The notes beneath the pieces are model-generated. The model made no database searches. It worked only from the letters and a program-made list of their open reading frames with translations, and was not told where the DNA came from. From NCBI RefSeq assembly GCF_014851395.1, contig NW_024041150.1, forward strand, positions 30,506,305 through 30,570,304: 64,000 bases of DNA, read 5' to 3'. The DNA comes from Micropterus salmoides (lineage: Eukaryota; Chordata; Actinopteri; Centrarchiformes; Centrarchidae). Both the position numbers and the translations under genes were made by a program. Below are positions 1 through 13,214 of the stretch, in pieces. The first letter of the stretch is position 1, and each line of letters starts with the position of its first letter.

Positions 1-200
1 AAGAGCTTCTTGAAGTTAGAGAGGGACGCCCCTGCTCTGATGGCATGTGGTAGTTTGTTCCACCGTCGTGGTGTTAACAGCCGGGACAGAGATTGCTTTG
101 TGTGTAGGGAAGGCAAAGCCAGGCGGAATAGTACAGAAATGCAGTGACTGTAACTTGATGTAGGGATCACTGTATTGATGTATTAATTGAAAAATAAATA
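1..200. repeat. interspersed repeat fragment at window edge
   Basis: The sequence has no convincing reading frame and resembles in style the LINE-tail type repeats common in teleosts (phrases such as 'agtttgttccacc'). A related 'gagtttgttcc' phrase recurs in the repeat at 25.2 kb. It lies in an intron of, or upstream of, the cotransporter gene. The classification rests on recall of fish repeats, not on an alignment. Confidence 0.35.
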
Positions 201-846
201 AAGTGCACATATTTTGAATATTTCAACCAAGACAATCTGCTGAGAAAAATCAGGGTTTTGAAATAGGATTTCCAAAAAATATTTTTACAGCTCAAACTTT
301 CTGTAGTTTCACGTTGTTTGAACAGGTTTTTTATACAGTCCCTATTTTCATTTGTGTGAGTGCATAACGTCTGTGATAAAAATCAGTTTTACCTAATTTA
401 CTCCCACAGAAACAATCTGGATTTTTTTTCACTGATAATGTCAAACAGGTTCTCAGTGACAAAATGCTTGCAACAATGCCTGGAACAAAAAAAGTATTTG
501 ACCAGAAAAGTAAGGGACTATCCTCCCGAGAAGAACAACAGAATCAGTCTTGTCAGAAAGCGCCCCAAAATGACATGTATGTACGTTCAAATGACAAAGC
601 ATTTAAGCAGCGGTAGTACTTATAACAAGAGAAAAGGAGGACATACGTATATGTCCTCCTTAGATTTTTATAGAACAACCTTGGGAGGAGGTTGGGGTGG
701 ACTGTGGAGTGGATGGGTCGATGTCGAGTCAACAAAACATTTTATGCACGACCATGATCGTTCCGTAACCGTAACCATGTGGTTATTATTGTAGCCATGA
801 TGACACACATTCCCTAACCATAGGGTTTTTTGTTGCCTGTCACCAG
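201..846. other. intronic sequence of the cotransporter gene, no exon seen
   Basis: AT-rich sequence between the window edge and the first visible cotransporter exon. I found no splice-bounded reading frame that matches the expected preceding exon. The only structure of note is a 28-bp palindrome at 634-661 (12-bp arms, 4-base loop). Confidence 0.6.
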
Positions 847-2358
847 GTGAGATATTCATATCGAACCTAAAACCAGACTGGAGAGGACCTGAAGGCAGCT
901 TTTTCCAGATGTTTGCCATTTTCTTCCCCTCCACCACCGGCATCCTGTCTGGAGCCAACATCTCTGGAGACCTTAAAGTATAAAGAGAAAGAAAGCAGAG
1001 GCACACTTCTTACATAACAACCACCACGATGTTGACTTGTGTATTTCCTTTTGCAGGACCCTGCTACTGCTATCCCCAAAGGCACACTATCAGCCATTTT
1101 CTGGACTACAGTGAGCTATCTACTAATTTCTGTAACTGTTGGTAAGCAACAACATTACATATTTTGTGTGGATTTGCTTCTCATTGGTTTAATTATCTAA
1201 ACTGCTAGAGATTATTTGAAATGCTCGATAGTTTGGAGGGAGAGCCTGAGGGCATTGAGCCTGAGTATTTATCACTCATTTAAGGGCAGTGTCATCAGTG
1301 TACTGCATGAGCGTGAGATGGTTGATGACCCCAAAATAGTAAAAAATATAATAAAAGGGAGGGATCTGACATAATTTATTAGAGATCTTTATGGGTCCAC
1401 AGTTTGGATGTAAAACATCCTTGTGGATAATGTACCCAAACTCAACATGCTTAAATTATTTTTTTTTAAGTTTCCCAAATAAGTCAGCACTAATCCAGGT
1501 AGACTCAAATGTTGTGCATTTCTGTTTAAAACAATACTCACAGATAAGACTTAGTGATATTTGAAAAACATTTAATTACTACCTAAGGATTTTACAAGTG
1601 AATAAAGTCAAATAATTGTGGTATGAATAATAATTATAATGCTAAGATCAAGATTAAACAGTAAGCAATTTTTAGGTTATTGTTCTGTTTGGCAATAGTA
1701 AAAAGGAGTAATTTGTTTCAGGTATCAGGTAGGACGACTGGACTTTGGTTATGGGTCTAATTTCTATATGATCTAAATCTAAATGTCAGAGCTACTTGAC
1801 ATCAACTTCTGATCACAAGCTACGGGTAGTTGGCCATACTGTTTTGCAGCTTTGTCAGCGAGATCCTTTCATGGGCCACAAACTGTACAGCTTTCAGAGG
1901 GACAATGTCCACGGGAACACAGTGATAATGGAGTTGGTCAGATTAGACAGTGGATTGGTCATGGTGGTTTCTCGGATTGTCATTGGTAGCAGCTGAGAAA
2001 GTCTTATTACAGAAACAGTTTCCAGCAGGCGTTAGACTGTACATATAGTAGGCGAAATAGTTCCTCTTGGTGAAGAGCAAAAATGTAGTAGGTCAAAATG
2101 GCAGAGAGTGACTAAAAGTGTCTTTGGTTTGTATCTAAGACTTTTTCAAGGTGGGGAGGGAAATTACCTCTAGATTAAAGCAGAGCTACTGTGTGTGCTG
2201 CCAAGTTCCATTTTTTGATTACAGTCATAGAGGAACAGTAAAGAGCAAAGTTTGGCTCAGTCTTTCTTTTACAGGAATGCCCCTCAGAATTGTCTGCATC
2301 TGTTGATTTTATCATCTCTTCAACGCGGTGTGAAAGAGAGAGCTTGTTAGCTGTCTGT

Positions 2359-2389
<31 letters not shown>

Positions 2390-5300
2390 GTTGTGGGTGA
2401 GTTTCATAGTGTCTTTATGATCCCAGCTTAGTTGTTAATTCTCGTTATCATGAACAACACCTAGGTCATGGAGGAGTTACAGACGGTTTTATCAGTCAGC
2501 AAAGTGTTAAAACTGGCCCTTTCACAGTTTCGGAGTGATGAAACAGCTTTTAATTGCAAATAAAGTCAGTCTGGAATGTAGTTTTCGTCTAGCCTGGGGG
2601 AGCTAATCAGTCGGTCTCTGTCTTTGATGTACTGGTCCAGAATAGAAGCACAAATACTTGATGCCGTATCACTACAAACCTGCACAAAAATGTTTAGTTT
2701 GCTGAAATTGCAGTATGAAATGTCACATTACATTATGAGTATATTATTTACATCTTCATTCACCTCCAGCATCGTGTGTGGTGCGGGATGCCTCTGGTAA
2801 CATCACTGACATCCTGACTGGAAACATCACTGACGACTGTGTGGGTCTGTCATGTAACCTAGGCTGGAACTTCACAGAGTGCATCCAGTCACAGTCTTGT
2901 GAATATGGCCTGGCCAACAACTTAAAGGTATCATTCACTCTAGAAGGCCTTTAATCATCATGGAATAAAAAGGTGGCTTTTTTTAAATCAAAAACTCAAA
3001 TCCTGTATTCATGACTGTTTAAGACATGTGATAATGTAAATACTCCTTCCTATTGATGACTATTCCAACCAGGTACTGGGCCAAATCTCAGGTTTCTACT
3101 ACCTCATTACTGCCGGTATCTTTGCAGCCAGCTTATCGTCTGCCCTCGGCTTCCTTGTGTCCGCCCCTAAAATCTTTCAGGTGAGAAACCACAGCCACAC
3201 CCTGATGTTAAGCTAAATTGTACTTTTACTAGCAAAAAATTATACAATTCTGTATTTAAAAAAAAACAATAAATGTAACATTAATAAACAATTAGCTTTG
3301 ATAAGTGGGGAAGTTACACATTTTATTCTCTATTATTCCAGCTTTTAGACAGCACAGCAAGATGTTTAGGACAGTTGCCAACCACATGCGTGCTTTTCAG
3401 TAGACGGGAGTCGTTTAAAAACTAATACCAAGCAAGATAGACAAAATTACACAAAGGCTTCAAGGGAAAAACAGAAATAAAACTTTGAAGATAGATAAAG
3501 TAAAATAAGAAGATGGAGAAGGAATCTTAAGGATGGTGTCCTCATGCGCAAGTTTTGAAAGCTCAAGAGCTGTTTGAGGTAGGAGTTTTTAAAAAAGAGA
3601 GTGAGACAAAGGAGATCGTTTCTATGATTTGACCTCTCTCTGGGGCATAAAACTGTGGTTAAGTGACTTGCTGTGTATTTTGACTCTTGGGATTTTAACC
3701 GTAATGTGTTTTGTGTCTATATTACATGCATTTAGTCACATTACTCCTTCCACAATGACCAAAAACACAGAACTGTATAAACGGTAATTAAATCATTAAT
3801 TTCTGTATCTGCAAATATCTTTGGTCTCATTGATTAAAGTATTCTTAAAGTCAAGACATTCTGAGTATCCTTACAGTTGTAAAATGTAATTTCTAATGAT
3901 AAGAGAGAGGGAAAACTTATTCTAGTTCCTAGACATTCACAACATAATTAAAAATAAAATAAAATAAAATCAAGTCTTAAAAACTATTCTGACTCATAGC
4001 ATACTTAATTACTTCTTGTGGTCAAACCTAAATTTTAATATTCTTAATAAAGAAAAGGGGAAAGTGATTAACTAAACAAACTAAAGCAAAGTTAACTGCA
4101 CAGGTTTTAATGCAGGCTTTTAACCTTACACGACGATGACTGGTCACAACATGTAATGGTGATAATACTTTTAGCTAGAATTCTAACTATCTAGCTGCTA
4201 CACATACAGCAACTTTTACTAATCTAGAAAAGAAAGATGACGTGAACAAGAAACAAGAGTACGGAAGCCCTAAGTGGCCATTGATTCAAACTTTTTTTTT
4301 ACCTGAGATAACGACTGTTGTTTGCCTGTGATAACGGGATAATTTTCCTGTGATCTCGAGATAACAAAACAGTAGTTTAACAGTGGTTTAATGTTAAGTT
4401 CACTACATGTATCAGTGGTTAGCTCAGTTGGTAGAGCACAGGACACTTGGTCTTGTGGGTTTGATCCTCATGGAAGACAAACTTTTTTATCAAAATCCTC
4501 TTGAAGAGACTGGCGATTGGTCCACATCCATCAAACCTATGGACTTTTCTTTTCCCCATCATTAACAGTCAGAGGAAATTCCTGTGCTTCTCATTCAGGG
4601 GAATCCATTTAAGGTTACATATTTCATGACGGCTATTTCAGAACCTTTGAAATAGCCGCCAGGAAATGTGTGATTGGATTCCCCTGAATCTCTTCATAAC
4701 AACTTTGTTGAAGAGGATAATAAAAAAAAACACACAAAAGAAGAAAAGAAATGTTATCAAGAGTCAAAACTGCAATCCTTGGATTATAAATCCTGCACTC
4801 TTACATCTGAGCTAACCAGTCACACTATATAGAACTCCTAAAGAAACACACCGGCCGACCCCTGTATTTAGCTATGGTTTGTTATTTCGAGATCACGAGA
4901 AAATGATCCTGTTATCATGAGAAAACGGTGTAAAATAAATATTTGAATGGAGGGCCGCTTAGGTCTTCCGTACAGGAGAAAGACTACCCAGGTTAATATA
5001 AATCACAGATTTTAATTACTTTTGTATGGTATGAAGAGTCAAATTATCTTTTGACCTCTAGATGCACTACTGTAGAATTAGGTTAGTTTCAATGTAATTG
5101 GAACTCCTTTACTACTTTACTTTTAGACCGTACAAAATTTGGACTGTTAACGAGAGAAACACACTAGAGTTTATGGTCCATGTCTGGTGATTGTTATCTC
5201 TTTTTTTACAAGATGTGAAGCAGAAAGGGGGTTATAGACTTTGGCTTGTGTGTGTGAGAGATAGAGTAAACAGAAGGATAAATTTCCACTCAGTCCTTGA

Positions 5301-8300
5301 TTAGGTCACTATAACAAACCTCCATGCCATATAGAGTTGAGATGGGTCAGTTTCTTGTCTGGAACAAGAGCAAAAGTGGTCAAATAGTTTCTTTATAGTG
5401 GTAAAAATTTCAGTTTAGCATGTAGGTGTGAGGTTGCCCAGGGGAGCCTTATTGGCTGGAAAAATCTGTTTGTGAGTGTTGTTTTCATGTTCTTCCAAAA
5501 GTGCTCTGCAAGTCCATTAATCTTTCAGAATAAACCTTCCTCTAGTTCTTGGTGGGTGAAGGTTGTCGTGTCCCATACTCATACCCTCATACTCATGTAG
5601 CCTTTTTATGGTTCGGGCAGACTGTGAACATTCTGTCCCACCTTCAGAACAGTGGCTGGCTTTCCACATTTTGAACAAGGATTGGTTAAGACAAATGACA
5701 CCACCGTCCATGAGAGCTCTGCCATGTTAATAGTTTGTAAATATCAATAATAATAAATAAGAAAATAGCATGAAGCATATAATGGAATAAAAGAATGTAT
5801 AAATGTAGTGAAGACTAACATGATGCGCATTTTATGTTTTCTGCCTTGTCTTCCAGTGTCTGTGCAGAGACAACATATACCCGTACATTGGATTCTTTGC
5901 AAAGGGTTATGGGAAAAATGATGAGCCGCGCCGGGCCTATTTACTCTGCTCCATCATTGCTGTGGCCTTTGTTCTCATTGGTGGGTGTGCTTTAATGCTG
6001 TCGCTGTTTTATTATTGGAATTATTTCTTTCTTGTTATGTGCTAATCTTTTCACAAAGAGCTGTTTTTGTTCTTGTTGAAACAATTCAATATTAAAGTAA
6101 AGAGAAAACAGTTGAATGAGTTTTCATACGTTTGTGATTACCAATATCCAGTTCTGGATTTGTAATGTGTCTTTGATTTCTCTCTCTCCTGTTTCGTTAC
6201 AGCTGAGCTGAACACTATCGCAGCCTTGATCTCCAACTTCTTCCTGTGTTCCTACTGCCTCATCAACTTCAGCTGCTTTCACGCATCTATCACCAACTCC
6301 CCTGGTGAGTTACCTACACTACAATGCATAAGTCATCCAGACTAAATGACAAAATTGCTTTGTCATCACTTTCCAAAATGACCCATATGAACTTTCCTGT
6401 GCAGTCACCGCTATGACTAAAGTTTAGGCTCACAGAAACTTTGTGGTCATAGTTAAAAGTGAGTGTTGAAAGGAAATAGGAAACAAACTGCAGTGTCTTG
6501 CATCAAAGTCGATCACTTTGCTGAGCCACACATGCTCTCCAGCCTCCTTCCTAAGTTGTTCCGCCTTCACTGATCAGATCAGAGATTAGATCCTAGTGAA
6601 TGAAAATGTTCTTCCTTGTACATTCCTGTAATTACAGAAGTTTAGTTTGTTTTAGACTAATCTTGCAAAGTCATTATGTAATAATTATGGAAGCTGATTG
6701 AGAAACAGCTCTATCTGTATCTGAATTTCATCATCACAAGAAGGACAGTTAAAAGTAAAGTTTTCTTCCAAACATTAAATCATATGAAATTTGGGTTTAA
6801 GAAATCAGCCTGTTGGTTTTTGTCCAAATTCTGTCTACAAGTTTTTCAGCATGTGTTGAAATGCAAAGTTAGTGGCTCAATGTCCAACCTCACAGACTCA
6901 CAGACATTGAGGTGCGTTTCCAGTAAGTCTGTGAGGCCGTATCTGTTTCCCAGAATTCATAGCATTGTAACGTAAAAGATAGGAGTTAGAGACGAAGAAA
7001 AGCGGTAAACAAACAAGCATGGAAGGAAAAAAAAACTGACGTTAACATGGTTAGAAAAAAAAGTTTACATGGACTTAAGATGGTACATAGAACTCATTAT
7101 ATCAGAATATTGCAGTCACCTTATTACACACCTAGTTTATTTAACTATTCTAACATTTTAGTCTTTGCTTAATGATGCTGTTTTGACAACAATATTGGTT
7201 ATTGCATTGATTATTGACAAATATAGATTATTATTCACTATTACCTCTCATCCACTCTGTAGGGTGAGAGCCTGCAAGACATATAAATCACACAATTGGA
7301 AAGTAAAAAACATAAAATAAAAAGTGTGCAACATGTTGTCAAGGTAATGTGATAATGTCGCAATGTGCTGTCCTGTTCAGCATAGCATTTTGAGTCTTGC
7401 ACTCAATCACTTACCAAGTGATGTCAGTTAAGTCTTAGGGAGGACATTGAGATTGGGCCATTGAATGACCAGACACAGCCATTTGCCCTTTGCCCGCTAT
7501 ATTGGACATAGGAGTGGCTATGTGAGAGTAGAGGTTATGTGTTATATGCCAAATGAAAATCCTCTATTTCTCATTGTCGCCCCCTTGAGGTTGGAGGCCG
7601 TCATTTCACTACTACAGTAAGTGGTCAGCTTTGTTTGGAGCAGTCATCTCTGTGGTGCTGATGTTCCTGTTTACCTGGTGGGCTGCTCTCCTCACCTTCT
7701 GTATCATCTTCTTCCTGTTTGGATACGTCAACTACAACAAGCCAAGTGAGTCTGAAACAAATTATATGTTTTGAAATGCAGCTGTGTTCCAATAAGACCA
7801 AAGCGGCCTAGATTAGAGTGGAAAAATTCTGTATGATTTTTCTCCCTCTGTTAGTTTTGTTTCTCAGATTTTTTTTCATAGTCACCTCACTTGTGTGTTG
7901 TTTTGACATCCACAGAGGTAAACTGGGGTTCATCAGTCCAGGCGGGTACATACAACATGGCTTTGTCATACTCTGTCTCTTTGTCTGGTGTCGAGGATCA
8001 TGTCAAGAATTTTAGGTGAGCGAATAGACATCTCATATTATCTATCGATAACCCTCCCATCACATGTCAGCTGATGTTTGTATGAGAACATGTGTTACAA
8101 TGTGAGTGAGTGCCAATGTTACCTCATCAACAGTGAGTGCAGCGTTGGTATATAAGCACCACTATATACCACTGTATATAGACTTCTCTCTAATGGTATT
8201 TGTCTTATCTATTTTGTAACTGGAATTTGATCTCATACTTCTTATTTAGTGGAATAGTACTGTATTTACATTTTATCATTTAAAAGTGATTATCAATGGT

Positions 8301-11300
8301 GATAGTATTGCGTGCCTGTTGACCCTTATCTGTGTCCTCCGATGTGTTCTTTCAGACCACAATGTCTCGTCCTGACTGGGCCACCAAACCAGCGACCAGC
8401 TCTCGTGGACTTTGTTGGTTCTTTCACAAAGCATATAAGCCTCATGATCTGTGGAGATATAATCATGGTCAGTCTCAATAATGTTGTTCTCAAAAGGAAA
8501 ATAAGAGAGATTAATATATCTTTGTATTACAGAAGCAATCTAATCGTTAATACCTTTACAGTCTCTTTTCTTCAGCCATGTTTTACTCATCAGGGTGAAT
8601 GGCTTTAGCTCTCTTTTGTCTTTCATTAAGTAATTTAAAGAGATCACTGGATTCCCGACTCCTCTAGGAAAAGGACAGGCAGACTCGGCAGCAAGATGCC
8701 ACAGATTGGTTGGTGAAGTGGATGAACAAGAGGAAGGTGCGCTCCTTTTATACTGCTTTCACCGCCGACAGCCTCAGAGTTGGTGCTCGACACTTGCTAC
8801 AGGTAAAACATCTCTTATTTGAGAAGCTGCATGTGTTTGTCTGTGGGAAGTAACTACAGCTTCAATTGCACACAAAAATTTGCAGGATGACAACCTGTTA
8901 AACATGTTCTACTATCTCCTTCTCACAATTTTGGTTGTTGGTAAATAGTTTGTCTCAATGCCCACAGATGGATCTGCATTTCTTTTTGTATTTACATCAC
9001 TTCTAATTTGTTTGTTAGGACACTTACTACTTTATATTTGGTCCTAAACATTACTTTCAATAGAGCGTTTGATTATCCTGGGATGCAGTATGTGTACTTA
9101 CGGTGTGTTTTTATTTGTATTTTATGAAACTAAACTTTTTGTTCTGATTTGACATTTTCTTCAAGGCTTCTGGTCTTGGCAAGCTGAAGCCCAACACTCT
9201 GGTTCTGGGCTTCAAGGCAAACTGGGGGGACAGTTCTCCTGAAAGCATTGAAGATTATACCAACACCATATAGTAAGTGTGGTTAAAGAAACAGAAGAAA
9301 AACTTTCTCGGTTTTACTGGCAATGAAAGGTTACACAGCTCTCTGTTGCGAGGAAATACTGCAACTTTTAAAAATACATTGCTAAGCTAAGAGTAAGGCT
9401 GTGAGAGACTTCCAATAAGCTGGCAGTTTAAACTAATGCAGTCTACAACAGTCCTGCAACAGACCACCTTTGTGGTGCTGTCAGACTGTATTGCATTACA
9501 AGAGGGGTTTATCTGTTATTGAGATTAACCTCATTGATATAAATGGGGTTGACAAAATAATAGAGATGCATGTCAGTCATGCCACAGACTACATCAAATC
9601 AACACCTCTCTATAACAGTTTCAACATAAACTGATTATTATGAGCTTCATGAAGGTAGGATTTATTGCAGAACTCTTGTGTAAGACTGCATTAGTTTTAA
9701 CCACTTAATAATAATAATAATAATAATAATATAATAAAATGAACTGGTAGCTGAGTGTGTAATGCTGCCTTAACAAAATAAGTTGTTGACAATGTGTCAA
9801 AAGTGGGAATATACAATCCAGTCTGTGCAGTTACCGGCGCAGTAAGAACAAATGGTATTAATACAACAATCTATGTTAGCATAGCTAGCTTTAAAACACT
9901 CATCATAAGTTACTCTTCTTTTCTTACTTGGCTTTTTCTCTAGTGATACCTTCGACTCCAACTACTGTTTATGTATCTTGAGGATGATGGACGGGCTGGA
10001 TATCTCTGACCAGTTTGATTTTGAAGGTTGGGAATCCAGACTTTATTATCCGTGTGCTTTCCTACAACGTGACTCATTTGTATAATATGCAACTAAAACA
10101 GCTATGTTGAAGGATGTAACGTCTGTCTTCCAGTGAATGAGGGCTTTGAGCCTGATGAACCTGTTGAAAATGACGACCAGCAGTCTCCAGAAAGGGATTC
10201 AGGTGAGCACTTACTTTTATGCACACATACAAATTAGACTTAAATGTGTAGGGGACGTTATATTTACCTGCATTCACTCCTGAAGGATCACTGGTACCAT
10301 TTATCTACATCAACCTGTAAATAGAAAAAGGTTTTTAGCTCCAGCTCCCACTTTTAAAAATGTACATTATGTTACATTTTTGACTAGAATGTTTAATGTA
10401 CAATGTACGTTTAACCCTATGCTGCTCTGTTCTCACTATGTCACCACCTCATGTGTTAGTTATTCTCTATATTTGGACATCTCATAGTGCATTATTACTT
10501 TGTTTGTTGTGCCTATATTACTCAGTAAATATATAATTATTGCCTGTGCACCTAACTCTTCCTCCTCCTGCTGTTACAGTTGTCAACATCTTCGATAAAG
10601 GCGACAGTGATCAGATTAAGACAGTGTTTCAGAACGACCAGGGGAAGAAGACCATCGACATCTACTGGATAGCTGATGATGGAGGTGAGCACAAAGAGGT
10701 TAGATGAAACAAAAATCCAAACAGCACAGGCAATAATCCAAAGTTCAACAATCCACAAAGACATCAATAACACAGGTAGGAAACACTGAGGACTGGCCGG
10801 CACACTTGACAAACTCCCGAAGACAATCCAACAACTAACAATGGAAGAACACTGACTTAAATATACAAAGAAGGAGCGAGGTGATTGCAAGATACAGGTG
10901 GAAACAATCAGAGAGAACTAAACAAGCACACAAGTGGGGGAAACAAAATAAGAGGAAGTGAAGTGAACACAGACACAAGAGGAAGGGTGTAAAAAATAAA
11001 ACAGGGAATACCAAACTCAAAACTCAGAACCATGACAATATCTCTTCTTCGTCTTGTCTTTGAAGGTCTGACTCTGCTGGTGCCTTACCTGCTCACCAGG
11101 AGGAAACGCTGGCACCGCTGTAAGATCAGAGTCTTCATTGTGGGAGATCAGCAAAACATGGAGGAAGGCCGCAATGAGTGAGTTTTCTCTGTTTTACCAA
11201 TAAGTGGATAATAATGAAAAATAATAAGTAAAAATTTCCCACAGGTTTATGGTCCATCCTGGTACCCGTGTAGTTTTTTCACTTTTTCTGAGCTGCAAAA

Positions 11301-13104
11301 ATAATTCACATTGCACAATACTTGGATTTAAACACCAAGACTATATATAGACTCAAGTAATGGAGGAGAAGAAAGAAGTAAATTAAGGAAATAGGTATAC
11401 AGTTCAGTATCTTGTTTACAACTTTGACATTTTTGTGAAGATCTGCAGTCCAGAGAATAATTTAATCGGGGCTTGTAATGATCTTTTTTAAACCAAATGG
11501 TTTTATATCAAATCTTATGCATTTATTCATGGAGTTTTATAAGATTGTAAGTTGGTAGATGTAGTCTGGAGTATTTTGTACAATACATAAAGATTTCAGA
11601 TTTCTCACTCCAGTTCATGGACACTTCTGTTGCAGAATACAATCTGGTGGATGCTGGTCTGTGGAAACTGATGTTCATATAGACTTTTGTTTTGTTTAGG
11701 ATGATAGCTCTGCTGAAGAGGTTTCGTTTGGATTTCAACGATGTTACCGTCATGACGGACAGTGAGAGGCGTCCAAATGCCAAGAAGTATGTCCACAAAA
11801 CCTTCACATTCACTGTCAGAAGTCACAACATACACTGAAAACGGATCAGCTGTACGGACACAGGAAGTGATCAGTCTATAACAACAGGCTGTCATTTTCG
11901 CTACCTTGCAGAAACCCAAGTTTTAGGTGTAGTTTTATTTTGAATGAACAAATTACAAAACATTAAAGCTACCACTGCAATATTTGAAATTTTCTGACTC
12001 TATCCAAGAGGTCACCCCCATGTTTGTCCACACAAACAATATAATCACATACAAATGTTTTAAAAAGAAAAAATAACTATTAAAAACAAACGACAGCCCT
12101 GGGAATTTCACCAAAACTTTTCATAATCTTACTTACTGTAGAGAAATTGCCATATTCAAACTATTTAAATTAAGATAATATTTTGCAAATATTATTGGTT
12201 TTTGAATCTTCACAGACTAGACTTTTGTATTTTTTTTCTCTGTCCTTAACTGCACACTGATTTCTGTGCTTCTGTTCTTCCTGCTTCTGCAGTCTGAGTC
12301 GGTTTGTGGACAGTGTCGCCCCCTTCAGGCTATATGATGAACAGCAGGAAAGTGTCTCAGTTCAGGAACTGAAACAAAGCAGCCAGTGGAAAATATCAGA
12401 CAAAGAGTTTGAGGCTTTCAAGCTTAAGGTCTGTCTGTTTATGTGTGAATAAACTCAAATGTCTCTGTGTATGAGGCCCATCAGTGAACAAACTTACTTT
12501 TATTTCCTCCCTCTTACAGTCTGAGAGAAAAGTGAGGCTGAATGAAATCATCCGGAGGAATTCCCAACATGCTGCTCTCGTGCTTGTGTGAGTACATTGT
12601 TTAAATGATCAGTTCAGGTCAGAATATGACAGGTACCTGCCATATTTGTGTTTGAGATCCTGACTTGCAGGGAGATGGTAATGATCATTTAACTTGTCAG
12701 TGTCAATGGGCCAGTGTCTCAATGTAACACAGAATGAAAACAATACATTGCCTGATGTCCACATAGAAAATAGAGTCCCCAGACCATGTTCTTACTTCTA
12801 TGGCAGTGTGATTCAGACCTAACAAAGACATGAGGGGGACTAGCTCTATCTGGGTTCACTGCAAATGACAGTATGCACTAATCTGATGTGTATTAATATT
12901 ATATTGATATTTGTTCTTGTTGTGCTGTTTTCTTATGTTCATGTAAATGTGATGGTTTTATCCAGGAGCCTTCCTGTGCCACACAATGACTGCCCCAGTG
13001 CTCTGTACATGGCCTGGCTGGATACTTTGACCTATGGCCTCCACTGCCCCGTGGTGCTGATACGAGGAAACCAGCAGAACGTCCTCACTTTTTACTGCCA
13101 GTGA
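847..13104 (+). CDS. slc12a3: SLC12A3-type Na-Cl cotransporter (NCC), C-terminal two-thirds
   Basis: Electroneutral Na+/Cl- cotransporter of apical epithelial membranes, the thiazide target in mammals. Nineteen exons join in frame: 847-977, 1057-1141, 2770-2927, 3073-3180, 5857-5980, 6203-6304, 7590-7745, 7916-8015, 8356-8467, 8668-8802, 9166-9272, 9944-10026, 10134-10202, 10580-10684, 11066-11177, 11700-11786, 12293-12428, 12520-12587, 12966-13104. They encode about 704 residues; the family is about 1000-1030 aa in 26 exons, so roughly seven 5' exons are off-window. Visible hallmarks are GILSGANISGDL in the transport core, an extracellular Cys-rich loop starting CVVRDASGN with several N-x-T/S sites, NWGSSVQAG and LVLTGPPNQRPALVDF at the start of the cytoplasmic domain, GKKTIDIYW, and the NCC-type C-terminus NVLTFYCQ. 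No frame lesion was found. The cytoplasmic tail is fairly diverged, so the fish paralogue slc12a10 is a real alternative to slc12a3. Confidence 0.93.
2354..2389. repeat. (GT)n microsatellite
   Basis: About 36 bases of nearly uninterrupted GT dinucleotides, in the cotransporter intron between exons 1057-1141 and 2770-2927. Confidence 0.9.
4412..4475 (+). other. tRNA-like sequence in left arm of foldback element
   Basis: It contains an A-box-like block at 4420-4431 (TAGCTCAGTTGG) and a B-box-like block at 4458-4467 (GGTTTGATCC). A D-arm GCTC/GAGC pair and a possible anticodon arm with a CTT-type (lysine) loop can be drawn. The acceptor ends do not pair well and the B box lacks the usual C, so this is a tRNA-derived pseudogene or Pol III promoter relic rather than a functional tRNA. 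Confidence 0.5.
4761..4824 (-). other. inverted, degenerate tRNA-like sequence in right arm
   Basis: Read on the minus strand, this repeats the left-arm tRNA-like block: GGTTAGCTCAG is followed by a GAG turn and an AGGAT...ATCC anticodon-like stem. It is more decayed than the left arm, and its B box is poor. It sits symmetrically to 4412-4475 within the foldback element. Confidence 0.4.
9707..9737. repeat. (ATA)n microsatellite
   Basis: About 30 bases of ATA/AAT repeats, in the cotransporter intron 9273-9943. Confidence 0.85.
10690..11037. repeat. A/C-rich interspersed repeat in cotransporter intron
   Basis: Strongly strand-biased A/C-rich sequence full of 'aacaatcc', 'aacacagg' and 'acacaag' phrases, ending in 'accatgaca'. 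Its composition matches the long repeat at 26519-29024, which ends 'atcgtgaca'. It has no ORF. It looks like a non-autonomous DNA-transposon family common in fish introns, judged from composition and ends only. Confidence 0.45.
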
Positions 13105-13208
13105 ATCCTGTCTAACAGGGTTGCATGTTTTGAGACAATTTGTACAGAATGAAATGATTGGCCGTGCTTGTTATTTATTGATTGCTGTTGGAATGGGAAT
13201 ACATGGAA

Positions 13209-13214
13209 AATAAA
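13209..13214 (+). terminator. polyadenylation signal of the cotransporter gene
   Basis: AATAAA lies about 105 bases after the cotransporter stop codon, which implies a short 3' UTR. It is the first canonical signal downstream of the stop. Confidence 0.7.

Larger units (their letters stand above)
4259..4973. mobile_element. foldback MITE with tRNA-like arms
   Basis: A 715-bp element in the cotransporter intron 3181-5856. Its ends are inverted repeats (GTACGGAAG at the left, CTTCCGTAC at the right, with similarity continuing inward past CCTAAG/CTTAGG). The whole element folds back on itself. GATAAC/GTTATC motifs recur in both outer arms, a CAGGGGAATCC/GGATTCCCCTG pair lies near the centre, and GGCTATTTCA/TGAAATAGCC flanks the loop around 4640-4660. 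A TA target-site duplication is possible. It encodes no protein, so it would be mobilised in trans. The superfamily is not certain. Confidence 0.75.

Noticed and set aside
360..794. 144-codon open frame on the + strand
   Set aside because: It lies in intronic sequence, has no domain-like features, repeats of low complexity and no start context. It is most likely chance.
4412..4475. Functional tRNA-Lys gene
   Set aside because: Box-like motifs exist, but the acceptor stem does not pair, the B box is imperfect and the block is embedded in a palindromic repeat. I call it tRNA-derived, not a tRNA gene.
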